Shown: positions 49,748-60,178 of the stretch, piece by piece
Numbering within the stretch: the first letter of the stretch is position 1
Layout of the letters: each line of letters opens with the position of its first letter
Notes under the pieces: model-generated
Database searches by the model: none
What the model saw: only the letters and a program-made list of their open reading frames with translations
Told to the model about the DNA's origin: nothing
Origin: Pedobacter sp.
GTDB taxonomy: Bacteria; Bacteroidota; Bacteroidia; Sphingobacteriales; Sphingobacteriaceae
Assembly: GCA_014378705.1 (NCBI GenBank)
Contig: JACMND010000069.1
Span: forward strand, 1-64,000
Direction of reading: 5' to 3'
DNA: 64,000 nt
Translations under genes and position numbers: made by a program

Positions 49748-50746
49748 ATGAAACTAGTTTCTTATAAAACAGAAGACAGGGAACACTTAGGTGTTTTTTT
49801 AAATGGGCATATATTTAATCTTAATTCATGTGATAAGCTGATACCGGATAACATGAAAGATTTTTTAGATGGGGGAGTAGAATTTATGGACCGGGCAAAA
49901 AAAATTAATGAAAATATATTTAGCAGTAGGATTATAGCCAAGCAGGAAGTTTTTTTTGAGATTATAGCGCCAGTACCACACCCTACTTCCTGCCGTGACG
50001 GTTATGCTTTCAGACAGCATGTAGCTTCAGCACGTCGGAACCGCAAGGTAGACATGATTCCTGAATTTGATCAGTACCCGATATTTTATTTTACAAATCA
50101 CAACGCTATTCAAGGCCCGGGTGATGTTGTTTGTATGCCTGATCATTTTCAAAAGCTGGATTTTGAGTTAGAGGTATCCGTTGTGATCGGTAAAAAGGGT
50201 AGAAACATAAAGGCTGAGGAAGCAGATGAATATATAGCCGGTTTTATGATTATGAACGATTTAAGTGCACGAACGTTGCAGATGGAAGAAATGGTTTTAA
50301 ATCTGGGCCCCGCAAAGGGCAAAGATTTTTCTACAGTAATTGGGCCATGGCTGGTTACACCGGACGAAATAGAAAAGTATAAGGTAGAGCCAAAGGCCGG
50401 TCATATCGGAAACAGTTATAATCTGAAAATGAAATGCTTGGTTAACGGGGTCGAAGTATCTGCGGGAAGCACAGCGGATATGGACTGGACTTTTGCTGAA
50501 ATTATAGAGCGCTGTGCATATGGCGTCGATATTTTACCCGGAGATGTAATTGGCTCCGGAACGGTTGGTACAGGTTGCTTTCTGGAACTTAACGGTACAG
50601 GCCTTTTAAACAGTCCTGAATATAAAACACAATGGCTGCAACCCGGCGATGTGGTTGAAATGGAAATAACCGGATTAGGTGTTTTAACTAATACCATAAT
50701 AAAAGCAGATTCAGACTGGTCTATTCTGGCTCTTAAAAAGATTTGA
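49748..50746 (+). CDS. fumarylacetoacetate hydrolase family protein (likely start MKLVSYKTED)
   Basis: LDFELEVSVVIGKKGRNI, GFMIMNDLSARTLQ, GPAKGKDFSTVIGPWLVTPDE, PGDVIGSGTVGTGCFLEL. Confidence 0.9.
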   Translation: MKLVSYKTEDREHLGVFLNGHIFNLNSCDKLIPDNMKDFLDGGVEFMDRAKKINENIFSSRIIAKQEVFFEIIAPVPHPTSCRDGYAFRQHVASARRNRKVDMIPEFDQYPIFYFTNHNAIQGPGDVVCMPDHFQKLDFELEVSVVIGKKGRNIKAEEADEYIAGFMIMNDLSARTLQMEEMVLNLGPAKGKDFSTVIGPWLVTPDEIEKYKVEPKAGHIGNSYNLKMKCLVNGVEVSAGSTADMDWTFAEIIERCAYGVDILPGDVIGSGTVGTGCFLELNGTGLLNSPEYKTQWLQPGDVVEMEITGLGVLTNTIIKADSDWSILALKKI

Positions 50747-50844
50747 GTACTTAATTTTTTTGAAGATCTGATTATTTTTAAAAAAACCTTTCGTTATTTC
50801 TAACCAAAAAATTAATTGGTTAGCTGATAAAAATTGCTTGTACT

Positions 50845-51747
50845 ATGCTTACTCTAAAAATATCAGATCTTAAACCTGCTGAAATTCAAAACTATCTGCA
50901 ATATGCCATTGCTCCACGCCCGATCTGTTTTGCATCTACTGTTGATATTAAAGGCAATGTGAATTTAAGCCCGTTTAGTTTTTTCAACATCTTTAGCACC
51001 AACCCGCCTGTTTGTATTTTTTCCCCTGCCCGGCGTGTCAGAGATAATACTGTTAAACATACGCTTGAAAATGTTCTGAATGTAAAAGAATGCGTAATCA
51101 ATATTGTAAACTATGATATGGTTCAACAAACTTCGCTGGCAAGTGTAGATTATCCCAAAGGTACCAATGAGTTCTTAAAAGCTGGATTTACAGAGTTGGC
51201 GTCAATTATAGTTAAGCCGCCTCGTGTTGCCGAAGCACCGGTTCAATTGGAGTGCATCATACAAGATATCATTGCTTTGGGAGATCAAAATGGCGCAGGA
51301 AATTTAATTATAGCGGAGATAAAAATGATTCATATCAAGGAAGAGATTTTGGATGAAGATGGAAACATCGATCAGGAAAAAATAGACCTTGTTGCCCGGC
51401 TTGGTGGCGATTGGTATTGCCGGGTTACCAAAGACAGTTTATTTAAAGTTCCAAAACCCGTCCGTTCAATGGGAATTGGAGTCGATTCGATTCCTTTCGC
51501 TATCCGGAATTCAAAGATTTTAACCGGTAATGATCTTGGCCGTTTAGGAAACGTAGAAGTGTTGCCAACTTTACAGGAGATAGAAAGGGTCCGTTTGATC
51601 CCCGAAATCGACAAAATCTTTAAAAGCGATCCGGATGACCCCATAGTTCGAAGTATTTATCTTCAAAACTTCGCGAAAGCGAAATTAGAAACCGGAGATG
51701 TATTAACGGCTTGGAAAGTTCTTTTACTAGACCAACAGAAGCTTTAA
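50845..51747 (+). CDS. flavin reductase-like FMN-binding domain protein
   Basis: YAIAPRPICFASTVDIKGNVNLSPFSFFNIFSTNPPVCIFSPARR. Confidence 0.88.
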   Translation: MLTLKISDLKPAEIQNYLQYAIAPRPICFASTVDIKGNVNLSPFSFFNIFSTNPPVCIFSPARRVRDNTVKHTLENVLNVKECVINIVNYDMVQQTSLASVDYPKGTNEFLKAGFTELASIIVKPPRVAEAPVQLECIIQDIIALGDQNGAGNLIIAEIKMIHIKEEILDEDGNIDQEKIDLVARLGGDWYCRVTKDSLFKVPKPVRSMGIGVDSIPFAIRNSKILTGNDLGRLGNVEVLPTLQEIERVRLIPEIDKIFKSDPDDPIVRSIYLQNFAKAKLETGDVLTAWKVLLLDQQKL

Positions 51748-51872
51748 ACCTATTTTTTATTTATCAGACCTGTTCTTCGGGCGTTTTAACACGCTTTCCG
51801 CTAAATCTTTTTGGCCCAAAAGCCAAAAAGGATACCATTTCAATCATTAACGCTCTTAAAAGATAATTTTAA

Positions 51873-52607
51873 TTACAAGCCCAATATCTGCTTAAGCTTT
51901 ACATACCCCGTTTTACTAACCGGTATTTTGTCCCCTGATTTTAAAATAGCGATATGGGTTTCTTTTTCATAAGGATCTAACCGGGTAATTTCTTGAACTT
52001 TTATAATGTAAGAACGGTGTACTCTAACAAATTGCCTGTTATCAAGCATATGCTCAAAATAAGCCATGGTTTTATTCTTAAGATACGATCCGTCGGCGGT
52101 ATGAATGTTAACGTAATCGTCATCAGCCGAAAGGTAAATCACATCAATAACTGGTATAATCTTTATTTTCGTCCCTGTTTTAACAACGATACGTTCAGTT
52201 AAGGGCGAAGGTAAATTATCAAGTAATTGTTTGGTGTTTGCTATAGCCTGTGCTGGTTCAAACTGATCAACAAACTTTTGCATTGCCTTATCAAAACGCT
52301 GCTGGCTGAAGGGCTTTAATAAATAATCGACAGCATGTTCTTCAAAAGCACGGATAGCATATTCATCAAACGCGGTCGTAAAAACAACCGCCGGAGGATC
52401 ATCAACCAGTTCCAGCATTTCAAACCCGTTGACTTTGGGCATTTGAATATCTAAAAAAATTAGGTCGGGCTGATGTTGCATAATGGCCTTTACACCTTCA
52501 AAGCCATCTCCACATTCTTGAATCACTTCAATTTGAGGCCATAATTTGAGGTATTCTAAAACCACCATTCTTGCCAAGGGCTCATCATCAATTAAAATTG
52601 CTCGCAT
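51873..52607 (-). CDS. LytTR-family response regulator
   Basis: MRAILIDDEPLARMVVLEYL, LIFLDIQMPKVNGFEML, LLKPFSQQRFDKA, LytTR region VRVHRSYIIKVQEITRLDPYEKETHIAILKSGDKIPVSKTGY. Confidence 0.93.
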   Translation of the reverse strand: MRAILIDDEPLARMVVLEYLKLWPQIEVIQECGDGFEGVKAIMQHQPDLIFLDIQMPKVNGFEMLELVDDPPAVVFTTAFDEYAIRAFEEHAVDYLLKPFSQQRFDKAMQKFVDQFEPAQAIANTKQLLDNLPSPLTERIVVKTGTKIKIIPVIDVIYLSADDDYVNIHTADGSYLKNKTMAYFEHMLDNRQFVRVHRSYIIKVQEITRLDPYEKETHIAILKSGDKIPVSKTGYVKLKQILGL

Positions 52608-52611
52608 TTTT

Positions 52612-53646
52612 TTATTGTGGGATTTTTACGATGGAAGTAAATATATGGCTATCTGATTTGGTTTCCAACAAGTCTGTTCTTCCGAACAATAAATGCAATC
52701 TGCGTTTTACCCCGCTTAACCCAAACCCGGTCCCGTGTTTGGGCCGGGTGGTATCCGGGTCGTATGGATTTTGAACATTTACATGGAGTTCATTATTGAT
52801 GCATTCCGATTTTATCTTAATTTTTACTATTCCAATGGTATCATACAAACCAAATTTTATGGCGTTTTCTACAATCGGTTGTAAGATCATCGGAGGGATC
52901 AGCATCATGTTGCATTGCTCATCCGCGTTTACCTCTGTAGTTAACCTATGCCCAAAGCGAACCATTTCAATGTCCAGATATAGCTGTAAATGTTCCAGTT
53001 CTTCGGCCAGGGGAATTGGTTCCTGATCTTCCTTTTTTAATGTCCCACGCAAAAAGTCTGATAATTTATGAATCATTTTTCGTGCTTCCTCAGGCCTGCT
53101 GCCAATTAAAGCAGTAATGGAATTTAAGCTGTTAAATAGAAAATGTGGCTGAAGCTGCTGTCTTAAATTATATAGTTCCGCATCCCTGGCCAGCTTTTCG
53201 GCGTCGGCTTTACGTTGCTCAATTTCCTTCTGATCCTGCTGGGTATACCATAATAAGCTTAGTAAAGCTGTTGAACCTATGGTAAGAAGGCCGATAAAAA
53301 AACGGACAGGAATGGATTTATAAAGAAAATCATCATATTGTAAATCAGTAGTAATCAAGTAAGATAATGTGTACTGATCTATAGAAACCCAAATTGCAGA
53401 AAGTATTAGGCTCCAGATAAGCATAAACAGATATCTGTTCTTTTCTGGGCGATAATATTTTAAGTTGTTAACCATTAAAAAACAGGTTGCGGTTAACATA
53501 GTGATACTGACGCTGCTATCAATTATTGAAGTTTTCAGGCTGAAACCATACCAGAACAAAATAATAAACTGAAAAAAGACCGCACTTAAAATGTACCTGA
53601 ATGCAATCCAGATGTATTTGTTTATTTTAACTATTGTATTTGTCAA
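52612..53646 (-). CDS. LytS-type sensor histidine kinase
   Basis: LRQQLQPHFLFNSLNSITALIGSRPEEARKMIHKLSDFLRGTL, PPMILQPIVENAIKFGL, GTGFGLSGVKRRL. Confidence 0.93.
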   Translation of the reverse strand: MTNTIVKINKYIWIAFRYILSAVFFQFIILFWYGFSLKTSIIDSSVSITMLTATCFLMVNNLKYYRPEKNRYLFMLIWSLILSAIWVSIDQYTLSYLITTDLQYDDFLYKSIPVRFFIGLLTIGSTALLSLLWYTQQDQKEIEQRKADAEKLARDAELYNLRQQLQPHFLFNSLNSITALIGSRPEEARKMIHKLSDFLRGTLKKEDQEPIPLAEELEHLQLYLDIEMVRFGHRLTTEVNADEQCNMMLIPPMILQPIVENAIKFGLYDTIGIVKIKIKSECINNELHVNVQNPYDPDTTRPKHGTGFGLSGVKRRLHLLFGRTDLLETKSDSHIFTSIVKIPQ

Positions 53647-53685
53647 AACGCTAAGTTTAAGAGCTTTTAAAGTTTGTAAAACGAT

Positions 53686-54465
53686 CTAAAAGCTGCGTAT
53701 ATCGATCCCGCCAAACACAGATGTACCTTCAATAATTAACACTTTTTCGGTGCTTGCTTCAGTAGCTTGTAATCGTTTATCTTCAATACCTCCAAAAATG
53801 GCAACCATATCTGAGTGAATTGTCCAGTTTGCCGGAATGATGATTTTGGTCCCTCCAAAAACTTGTGTGACCTCTAATTTCACCCGACCATGTATATCAG
53901 CTTGCATTAAATTAAGTTCAGAGCCACCAAAAAAGTTAACTATTTCTCCTCCTTTAAAATTTTTAGATACGATTGTTTTTTTCACACCTCCAAAAATGGA
54001 GGTGGAGTTTAAAATATCTTCAGTACTCTGGTTATGATATTTAAAAGAATCTGAAGTTTCATCGTCTTGCACCTCTTCTCCGGTTGCCGGATCAATTCGT
54101 TTATCCCAATTACTGGAGTTTTCTGATAGGGATTTTTGTTTTCCTGACTTTAAAATAAACCATAAACCAGCACCAATTATGGCCATAGGCCAAATAAACC
54201 TGGAAAGGTCCCAATCAGGCATGATTCGATGAGAGAGAAAAACAAATCCCAGTAAAATCAGTATAAAAGGGGCGGGTTTTGAATATCCTTTTCGGGCACC
54301 GATGTATAGCCCAATTAAAATTAGCACGATAGGCCAACTAAATAAGTATCCCGGTAAAAAAAACAGGTCTAAAGTTCTAAGTAATAAAATACACCCTATA
54401 CTCAACATGATGAAACCAATGATGGTCTTACCTGATTTTTTATTCGAATTCTGAAAGTTCTGCAT
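53686..54465 (-). CDS. LiaF-like membrane protein (likely start MQNFQNSNKK)
   Basis: Hydrophobic N-terminal helices; C-terminal STSIFGGVKKTIVSKNFKGGEIVNFFGGSELNLMQADI...VFGGTKIIIPANW...IFGGIEDKR. Confidence 0.85.
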   Translation of the reverse strand: MQNFQNSNKKSGKTIIGFIMLSIGCILLLRTLDLFFLPGYLFSWPIVLILIGLYIGARKGYSKPAPFILILLGFVFLSHRIMPDWDLSRFIWPMAIIGAGLWFILKSGKQKSLSENSSNWDKRIDPATGEEVQDDETSDSFKYHNQSTEDILNSTSIFGGVKKTIVSKNFKGGEIVNFFGGSELNLMQADIHGRVKLEVTQVFGGTKIIIPANWTIHSDMVAIFGGIEDKRLQATEASTEKVLIIEGTSVFGGIDIRSF

Positions 54466-54792
54466 CTTAAGTATTTTTATCAAATGTATGTTACCTCTGC
54501 AACCCCGCAAAATGCTTATTGGTTACAGACCATAACTTCTCGGTAAACTGCCTGTTTTTCTCGGTAAATAGGACAAACATATTATCATGGTTTAAAATAT
54601 TAAAAACCTTAACACCTTACCTTTGTAATTTATGACGTTTGATAGTTACATTTCCATTTTTTTTAAATTTCGTATAAAAATCTGCAAGGTTTCATTTACC
54701 AACATAAAATTCAACCAAAAGCTATAATTTGCTGTCAAACGTTAGTGTCTTTTAACAAAAAGTAATTCATAAACTTTATCCTTTAAAAAAAT

Positions 54793-56004
54793 ATGGTAAG
54801 CCGAAACAGATTTATGTTTGCTACAGGTATAGAAAATAGTTACCCGATGATCAATCTACCTGATGGAACAAGAAAACGGGTAGATGAAATGGATAAATGC
54901 AATCATTATACCCGTTGGCAAGAAGACTTTAACCTGGTAAAAGATTTAGGAATTGAATTTTTAAGGTACGGACCGCCTTATTATAAAGTGCATTTAGGTC
55001 CCGGTAAATACGACTGGAGTTTTACAGATGAAACATTTAATTATTTAAAGCAGTTAAATATTACCCCTATAGTTGACCTTTGCCATTTTGGAGTTCCAGA
55101 CTGGCTTGGCGATTTTCAAAACCCTGATTTTCCGGAGCATTTTGTAGAGTTCGCCAAAGCCTTCGCAAACAGATTTCCGGATCTGCAATTGTATACGCCT
55201 ATCAATGAAATTTTTATTGCCGCAACTTTTTCTGCTCAGTATGGCTGGTGGAATGAAAGCAAATCAGATGACCGTTCTTTTGTTACAGCGCTTAAAAATC
55301 TTTGCAAAGCCAACGTCCTGGCTATGCAAGCAATCTTAAAAATTCAGCCGATGGCCGTTTTCATTCAAAGTGAATCTTCAGAATACTTCCATCCTGAAAC
55401 TCCTGCTTGTGATCCGCTAGCCACATTTTTAAACCGTAAAAGATTCTTATCTCTTGACCTGACCTACGGATTTCCAACCAGTGTAATCATGTATAATTAC
55501 CTCTTAGAAAACGGAATGACCAAAGAGGAATATTATTGGTTTCAGTCGCATAATTTTATAAAAGGAAGTTGTATTATGGGAAACGATTATTATGTTACGA
55601 ATGAACACATGGTGCATGAGGATGGAACAACTTCGGCCTCTGGAGAAATTTTAGGTTACTACGTAATAACCCACCAGTATTATAGCAGGTACAAATTACC
55701 TGTTATGCATACAGAAACTAATATTATTGAGCCTAATTCTGTAGTATGGCTAAATAAACAATGGGCTAACGTCAGAAAATTAAAGCATGATGGGGTTCCT
55801 ATCTTCGGGTTTACATGGTACAGTTTAACGGATCAGGTTGATTGGGACTCTGCTCTTCGGAAAGATGCAGGAAACATTAACGCACTAGGCTTATATGATC
55901 TTGATCGAAAAATCAGGCCTGTAGGAATAGCTTATAAAAGGTTAATTCAAGAGTGGCGTTATTCCCTTGAAAATGAAAGTTTTGGAATTCATTTCCAGCA
56001 TTAA
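54793..56004 (+). CDS. GH1-like glycoside hydrolase (compact, 403 aa)
   Basis: FATGIENSYP, TRWQEDFNLVKDLGIEFLRYGPPYYKVH, LYTPINEIFIAATFSAQYGWW, VMHTETNIIEP, FGFTWYSLTDQVDWDSAL. Confidence 0.75.
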   Translation: MVSRNRFMFATGIENSYPMINLPDGTRKRVDEMDKCNHYTRWQEDFNLVKDLGIEFLRYGPPYYKVHLGPGKYDWSFTDETFNYLKQLNITPIVDLCHFGVPDWLGDFQNPDFPEHFVEFAKAFANRFPDLQLYTPINEIFIAATFSAQYGWWNESKSDDRSFVTALKNLCKANVLAMQAILKIQPMAVFIQSESSEYFHPETPACDPLATFLNRKRFLSLDLTYGFPTSVIMYNYLLENGMTKEEYYWFQSHNFIKGSCIMGNDYYVTNEHMVHEDGTTSASGEILGYYVITHQYYSRYKLPVMHTETNIIEPNSVVWLNKQWANVRKLKHDGVPIFGFTWYSLTDQVDWDSALRKDAGNINALGLYDLDRKIRPVGIAYKRLIQEWRYSLENESFGIHFQH

Positions 56005-56147
56005 TCTGCTAAGAATTTTTTCCTTATGCGTCATTTTCCAACAACCCAATTTTAATACTTTAAACATATTTACTAAAACTGTAACCTGCTTTAGAAACGA
56101 TGCGTTAGGGATAACAATCAATTGTACCTATTGATATTCCTACACAA

Positions 56148-56336
56148 ATGAATTTTAAAACATCCCAGAATTTAAACGAAAAGCAGGTAGAATCTGGTTT
56201 AAGATATATAGTTAAAGAAGGCATTGCTTCTCGTGGACGGATGACTAGAAATATTGTAAATGGAGCTAAAAAATCTTTTGCTCCTGCTTTATGTTACAAT
56301 GGTATAATAAATGGGCTAAAGTACTTTTATCTATAA
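56148..56336 (+). pseudogene. possible N-terminal remnant of an MFS transporter
   Basis: 62 aa ORF LNEKQVESGLRYIVKEGIASRGRMT resembles the cytosolic N-terminus of some MFS proteins, but no transmembrane segments follow. Confidence 0.2.
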
Positions 56337-56511
56337 CTGTCAACTCCCTTTTTTCAAATTTTATCCGGAAATCTCCAACAGATAATTCACAGTCATCTAT
56401 TAAATTTTATTGGTATCATCTTTGTAAAATGTGGATGTCATTAAAAATATCTGTCTGTAATTTAAATGCAGGAATTTTAAGCCACTCAACCAGTATTTTT
56501 TACAAGAAAGT

Positions 56512-57972
56512 ATGAAAAATTTTTTATCATTGGCAATTTTTGCAGTTTCTATCATGTTGGTAGATGCCTGTGCAGTGAATCCGGTAACGGGTAAAAAGCA
56601 AGTTGTTTTAATGTCTGAAGCTCAGGAATTAGCAATGGGTAAAGAAGCTGACCCTCAAATTATACAGCAGTTTGGTTTGTATGAAAACAAGCAATTGCAA
56701 GACTTTATTAATATTAAAGGAAAGCAAATGGCGGCAATTTCCCATCGGCCAAATTTAGATTACCAGTTTCGAATAGTTGATTCAGATGTATTAAACGCCT
56801 TTGCTGTACCTGGAGGCTATGTTTATTTTACACGCGGAATTATGGCTCATTTTAATAATGAAGCTGAGTTTGCTGGTGTTCTTGGGCATGAAATAGGACA
56901 CATTACTGCCAGGCATTCTGTAGCACAGCAAAGAAATTCAATTTTAGGTCAGTTAGGTTTAATAACAGGAATGATCATATCCCCGGAGTTCGGCCAGTTT
57001 GCTGAACAAGCTTCACAAGGGTTGGGACTATTGTTTTTAAAATTTGGGCGTGATGCAGAACGTGAGTCAGATCGTTTGGGTGTTGAGTATTCCTCAAAAA
57101 TTGGTTATGATGCACATGAAATGGCCGGATTTTTTAATACACTTGAACGTAAATCCGGTGATCAGGCTGAGTCTATTCCCGACTTTTTATCTACACATCC
57201 TAACCCGGGCGATAGAAACATTGCGGTTAATAAATTAGCTACGGAATGGGGTCAAAAATTGAAACTTCAAAATCCTGAAGTAAATAGAAATTCTTACTTA
57301 AAACGTATTGAAGGGTTAATTTACGGCGAGGATCCTAAACAGGGATTTGTAGAGAATAGCGTCTTTTATCATCCTGTATTAAAACTCCAGTTTCCTATCC
57401 CAAGCAATTGGGCATTTCAAAATTCTCCAGACAAAGTGCAAATGGCACCTAAAGATGGTCGTGCAATGATGATGTTAACTCTTGCTCCAGGAAAAACTGT
57501 TCAGGAAGCAGCAAATGCCGTTTTGCAAAAATATAGTTTACAGGCTTTAGAATCCAAAGAGGTAAATGTTAACGGGTTGCAAGCTATGGCCATCGTAGCA
57601 GATCAAGTCCCGCAACAGCAACAGCAGCAGCAGCAGCAACAACAGGCTATTCGTACCTTATCTTACTTTATTCAGTACAACAATTTAATATACCACATGA
57701 TTGGGGTATCAAATACAAACGAGTTTAACAACTTTCTTCCTTTATTTTCAAGTACCATGCAAAGTTTTAGGGAATTAACAGATGTTTCTAAAATTAATCG
57801 TAAGCCGGAGCGGGTTAGAATAAAAACCGTTAAACAAAACGGAACTTTGCAACAAGCGTTTGCAAGTTTTAATGTACCTCAAAAAAAATACACTGAATTT
57901 TCTATTGTTAATGGCATGAAATTAACGGATAGAGTTGCACAGGGGAGCTTAATAAAGGTTATTGAACAGTAA
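56512..57972 (+). CDS. M48 family metalloprotease lipoprotein
   Basis: Signal plus Cys (MLVDACAVNPVTGKKQ), FAVPGGYVYFTRGIM, GVLGHEIGHITARHSV (HExxH), READRLG-like ERESDRLGVEY. Confidence 0.9.
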   Translation: MKNFLSLAIFAVSIMLVDACAVNPVTGKKQVVLMSEAQELAMGKEADPQIIQQFGLYENKQLQDFINIKGKQMAAISHRPNLDYQFRIVDSDVLNAFAVPGGYVYFTRGIMAHFNNEAEFAGVLGHEIGHITARHSVAQQRNSILGQLGLITGMIISPEFGQFAEQASQGLGLLFLKFGRDAERESDRLGVEYSSKIGYDAHEMAGFFNTLERKSGDQAESIPDFLSTHPNPGDRNIAVNKLATEWGQKLKLQNPEVNRNSYLKRIEGLIYGEDPKQGFVENSVFYHPVLKLQFPIPSNWAFQNSPDKVQMAPKDGRAMMMLTLAPGKTVQEAANAVLQKYSLQALESKEVNVNGLQAMAIVADQVPQQQQQQQQQQQAIRTLSYFIQYNNLIYHMIGVSNTNEFNNFLPLFSSTMQSFRELTDVSKINRKPERVRIKTVKQNGTLQQAFASFNVPQKKYTEFSIVNGMKLTDRVAQGSLIKVIEQ

Positions 57973-57986
57973 TTACAACTTTAAAA

Positions 57987-59309
57987 TCAATCTACGTTTT
58001 GCTGTTCATTTTCGGTTAGAGAGGTTTTGTAAACTTCTAAAGCTCGCTTTCTTGCAAAGTTGTGATCAACGATGGGTGTTAAATAATGAGGGTTAAAGTC
58101 TTTAATCCAGGCTTTTATGTAATCCAATTTTGGATCGAATTTTTTAGTTTGTTCTGTGGGGTTAAAAATTCTAAAATAAGGTGCCGAATCGCAACCGCTA
58201 CCCGATGCCCATTGCCAGTTTCCATTATTAGAAGAAAGATCGTAATCTAGTAGTTTTTGACCGAAATAAGCTTCGCCCCAGCGCCAATCAATTAAAAGAT
58301 GTTTACAAAGAAAACTGGCCACAACCAACCTTACTCTATTATGCATCCAACCGGTTTCGTTAAGTTGTCTCATACCGGCATCAACAAGTGGATAACCGGT
58401 TTCACCTTTGCACCAAAGAAAAAATTCGGTCTCGTTGTTTCTCCATTTTATTTTATCGTATTTTTTTTTAAAACTATGATTGACGACACCAGGGAAATTG
58501 AAAAGGATCATCATAAAAAATTCCCTCCATATAAGTTCATTTAACCACGTTTCGTTAACCCTGTTAGCCAACACTACCAATTGCCTGATGCTTACCGTGC
58601 CGAAACGAAGATGCACACTGATATAACTTGTTCCGTTAACCGAAGGAGCGTTACGTGTAAGATGATAATTTTTAATAATGTCTTCGTTAATAATATTAGG
58701 GGTAACTTCTAATTCAAAATCTTCAAAGCCAATATCTGTTAAAGAAGGAATTGCTTTAATAGCGGATCGAAACAAGTTATTTAACAATTTTTCGCTGGGA
58801 TAATTTTTTAATTCTTCTGACCTGTATTTGTTTTTCCAGATTTTGCTGTAAGGTGTAAAAACAGTGTAAGGTGTTCCATCGGATTTCATAACCTCCGCTT
58901 TTTCAAAAATCACCTGATCTTTAAACGTTGCAAACTTAATTCCCCTGGAATTTAGGAATGCTGTAATCTGCGAATCACGTGTTATAGCATAAGGTTCATA
59001 ATCATGATTGGCATAGACTTCTTTGACTTCAAACTGCTCACAAATCTGGTTGAATGCTTTGGTAGGCTGATCGTGTAATACGCAAATGTAAGAACCATAT
59101 TTAACCGCAATGTCGTTAAGCATATGAAGGTTGCGGTGAATAAAAACTACCCTTCTGTCTTTTTTATCCAGTAATTTATCCAGGATATCTGAATCAAAAA
59201 TAAAAAAGATTAGAACAGGATATTTGCTGTTTAATGCATGATATAACGCCGTGTTATCAAATAACCTTAAATCTCTTCTGAGCCAGCAAACACTTACTTC
59301 TTGTTTCAT
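57987..59309 (-). CDS. phr: deoxyribodipyrimidine photolyase
   Basis: VCWLRRDLRLFDNTAL, WCKGETGYPLVDAGMRQLNETGWMHNRVRLVVASFLCKHLLIDWRWGE, SNNGNWQWASGSGCDSAPYFRIFNP. Confidence 0.95.
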   Translation of the reverse strand: MKQEVSVCWLRRDLRLFDNTALYHALNSKYPVLIFFIFDSDILDKLLDKKDRRVVFIHRNLHMLNDIAVKYGSYICVLHDQPTKAFNQICEQFEVKEVYANHDYEPYAITRDSQITAFLNSRGIKFATFKDQVIFEKAEVMKSDGTPYTVFTPYSKIWKNKYRSEELKNYPSEKLLNNLFRSAIKAIPSLTDIGFEDFELEVTPNIINEDIIKNYHLTRNAPSVNGTSYISVHLRFGTVSIRQLVVLANRVNETWLNELIWREFFMMILFNFPGVVNHSFKKKYDKIKWRNNETEFFLWCKGETGYPLVDAGMRQLNETGWMHNRVRLVVASFLCKHLLIDWRWGEAYFGQKLLDYDLSSNNGNWQWASGSGCDSAPYFRIFNPTEQTKKFDPKLDYIKAWIKDFNPHYLTPIVDHNFARKRALEVYKTSLTENEQQNVD

Positions 59310-59325
59310 AAAAAATCAGGACTTT

Positions 59326-60093
59326 TCATAAAAATTGATTTCTATTTTTAAAGGCGTGAATCAAAACGTTCAGTAGCAGAACTAATGACACAAAAATTGC
59401 GGCTATTACAACTGGCTGTACGCTATTATAATTTGCGACAGCAACCGCCAATAATGCCCAAATGCCAACAAGGGCAAATTCACGCATGTTTCTTTTCCAA
59501 ATCATAAAAAGATTAATAATTCCTGCAATAAAAATCATAATGATAGCCCAGTTTATTTCTGAAATTCCGAAGCCATCCCATTCAATCTTGGTTAAGTATG
59601 CCGATATGTTTGCGATTGCCGCGACGGATATCCATCCAAAATAAATAGAAAAAGGCCACCACGTGAAAACAATTTTTTTAAGTGGGATCATTGTTAGTTC
59701 CATCTCTGTTTTTATAACTATTTGTAATAGAGAAAATAACAACAACAACATGATCAATACAGAAATACCAATGTAATTATAGAGCCAGGCCAACACCCAC
59801 GCACTATTCGCTAAGCATGTAACAACAAACCACCAACCTATTTGCAGTACTACTTTATCATCAAAACTTTTGTAAAATAAACTGAGACCCTGATAAATGA
59901 CAAAAGAAAATAAAAATATATAGATTATCCCCCAAATAGAAAAAGCATACCCCGCTGGTGTAAATAGGTTTTGATTTTCAGCGGAAATCGTGGCCATTGT
60001 ATTGCCATTAAATATTCCTGTATTTGAAAGATAATTGATTACTAAGGTTAATATCAGGGCAATAAAATTGGATATCTGGAGGATAGGTTTCAT
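59326..60093 (-). CDS. TspO/MBR-like tryptophan-rich membrane protein
   Basis: 255 aa hydrophobic; FTPAGYAFSIWGIIYIFLFSF, WWPFSIYFGWISVAAIAN. Confidence 0.75.
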   Translation of the reverse strand: MKPILQISNFIALILTLVINYLSNTGIFNGNTMATISAENQNLFTPAGYAFSIWGIIYIFLFSFVIYQGLSLFYKSFDDKVVLQIGWWFVVTCLANSAWVLAWLYNYIGISVLIMLLLLFSLLQIVIKTEMELTMIPLKKIVFTWWPFSIYFGWISVAAIANISAYLTKIEWDGFGISEINWAIIMIFIAGIINLFMIWKRNMREFALVGIWALLAVAVANYNSVQPVVIAAIFVSLVLLLNVLIHAFKNRNQFL

Positions 60094-60178
60094 TCCATAA
60101 TTATTGTGTAAAACGAAGGATGTATTAAAGAATTTGTTTTATTTTCTTTCGTATTTTAACAACTTTATAAACGTAGTA

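Noticed and set aside
47065-51747. Tyrosine catabolism genes as a novel system
   Set aside because: hppD, hmgA and a fah-family gene form a standard homogentisate pathway cluster.
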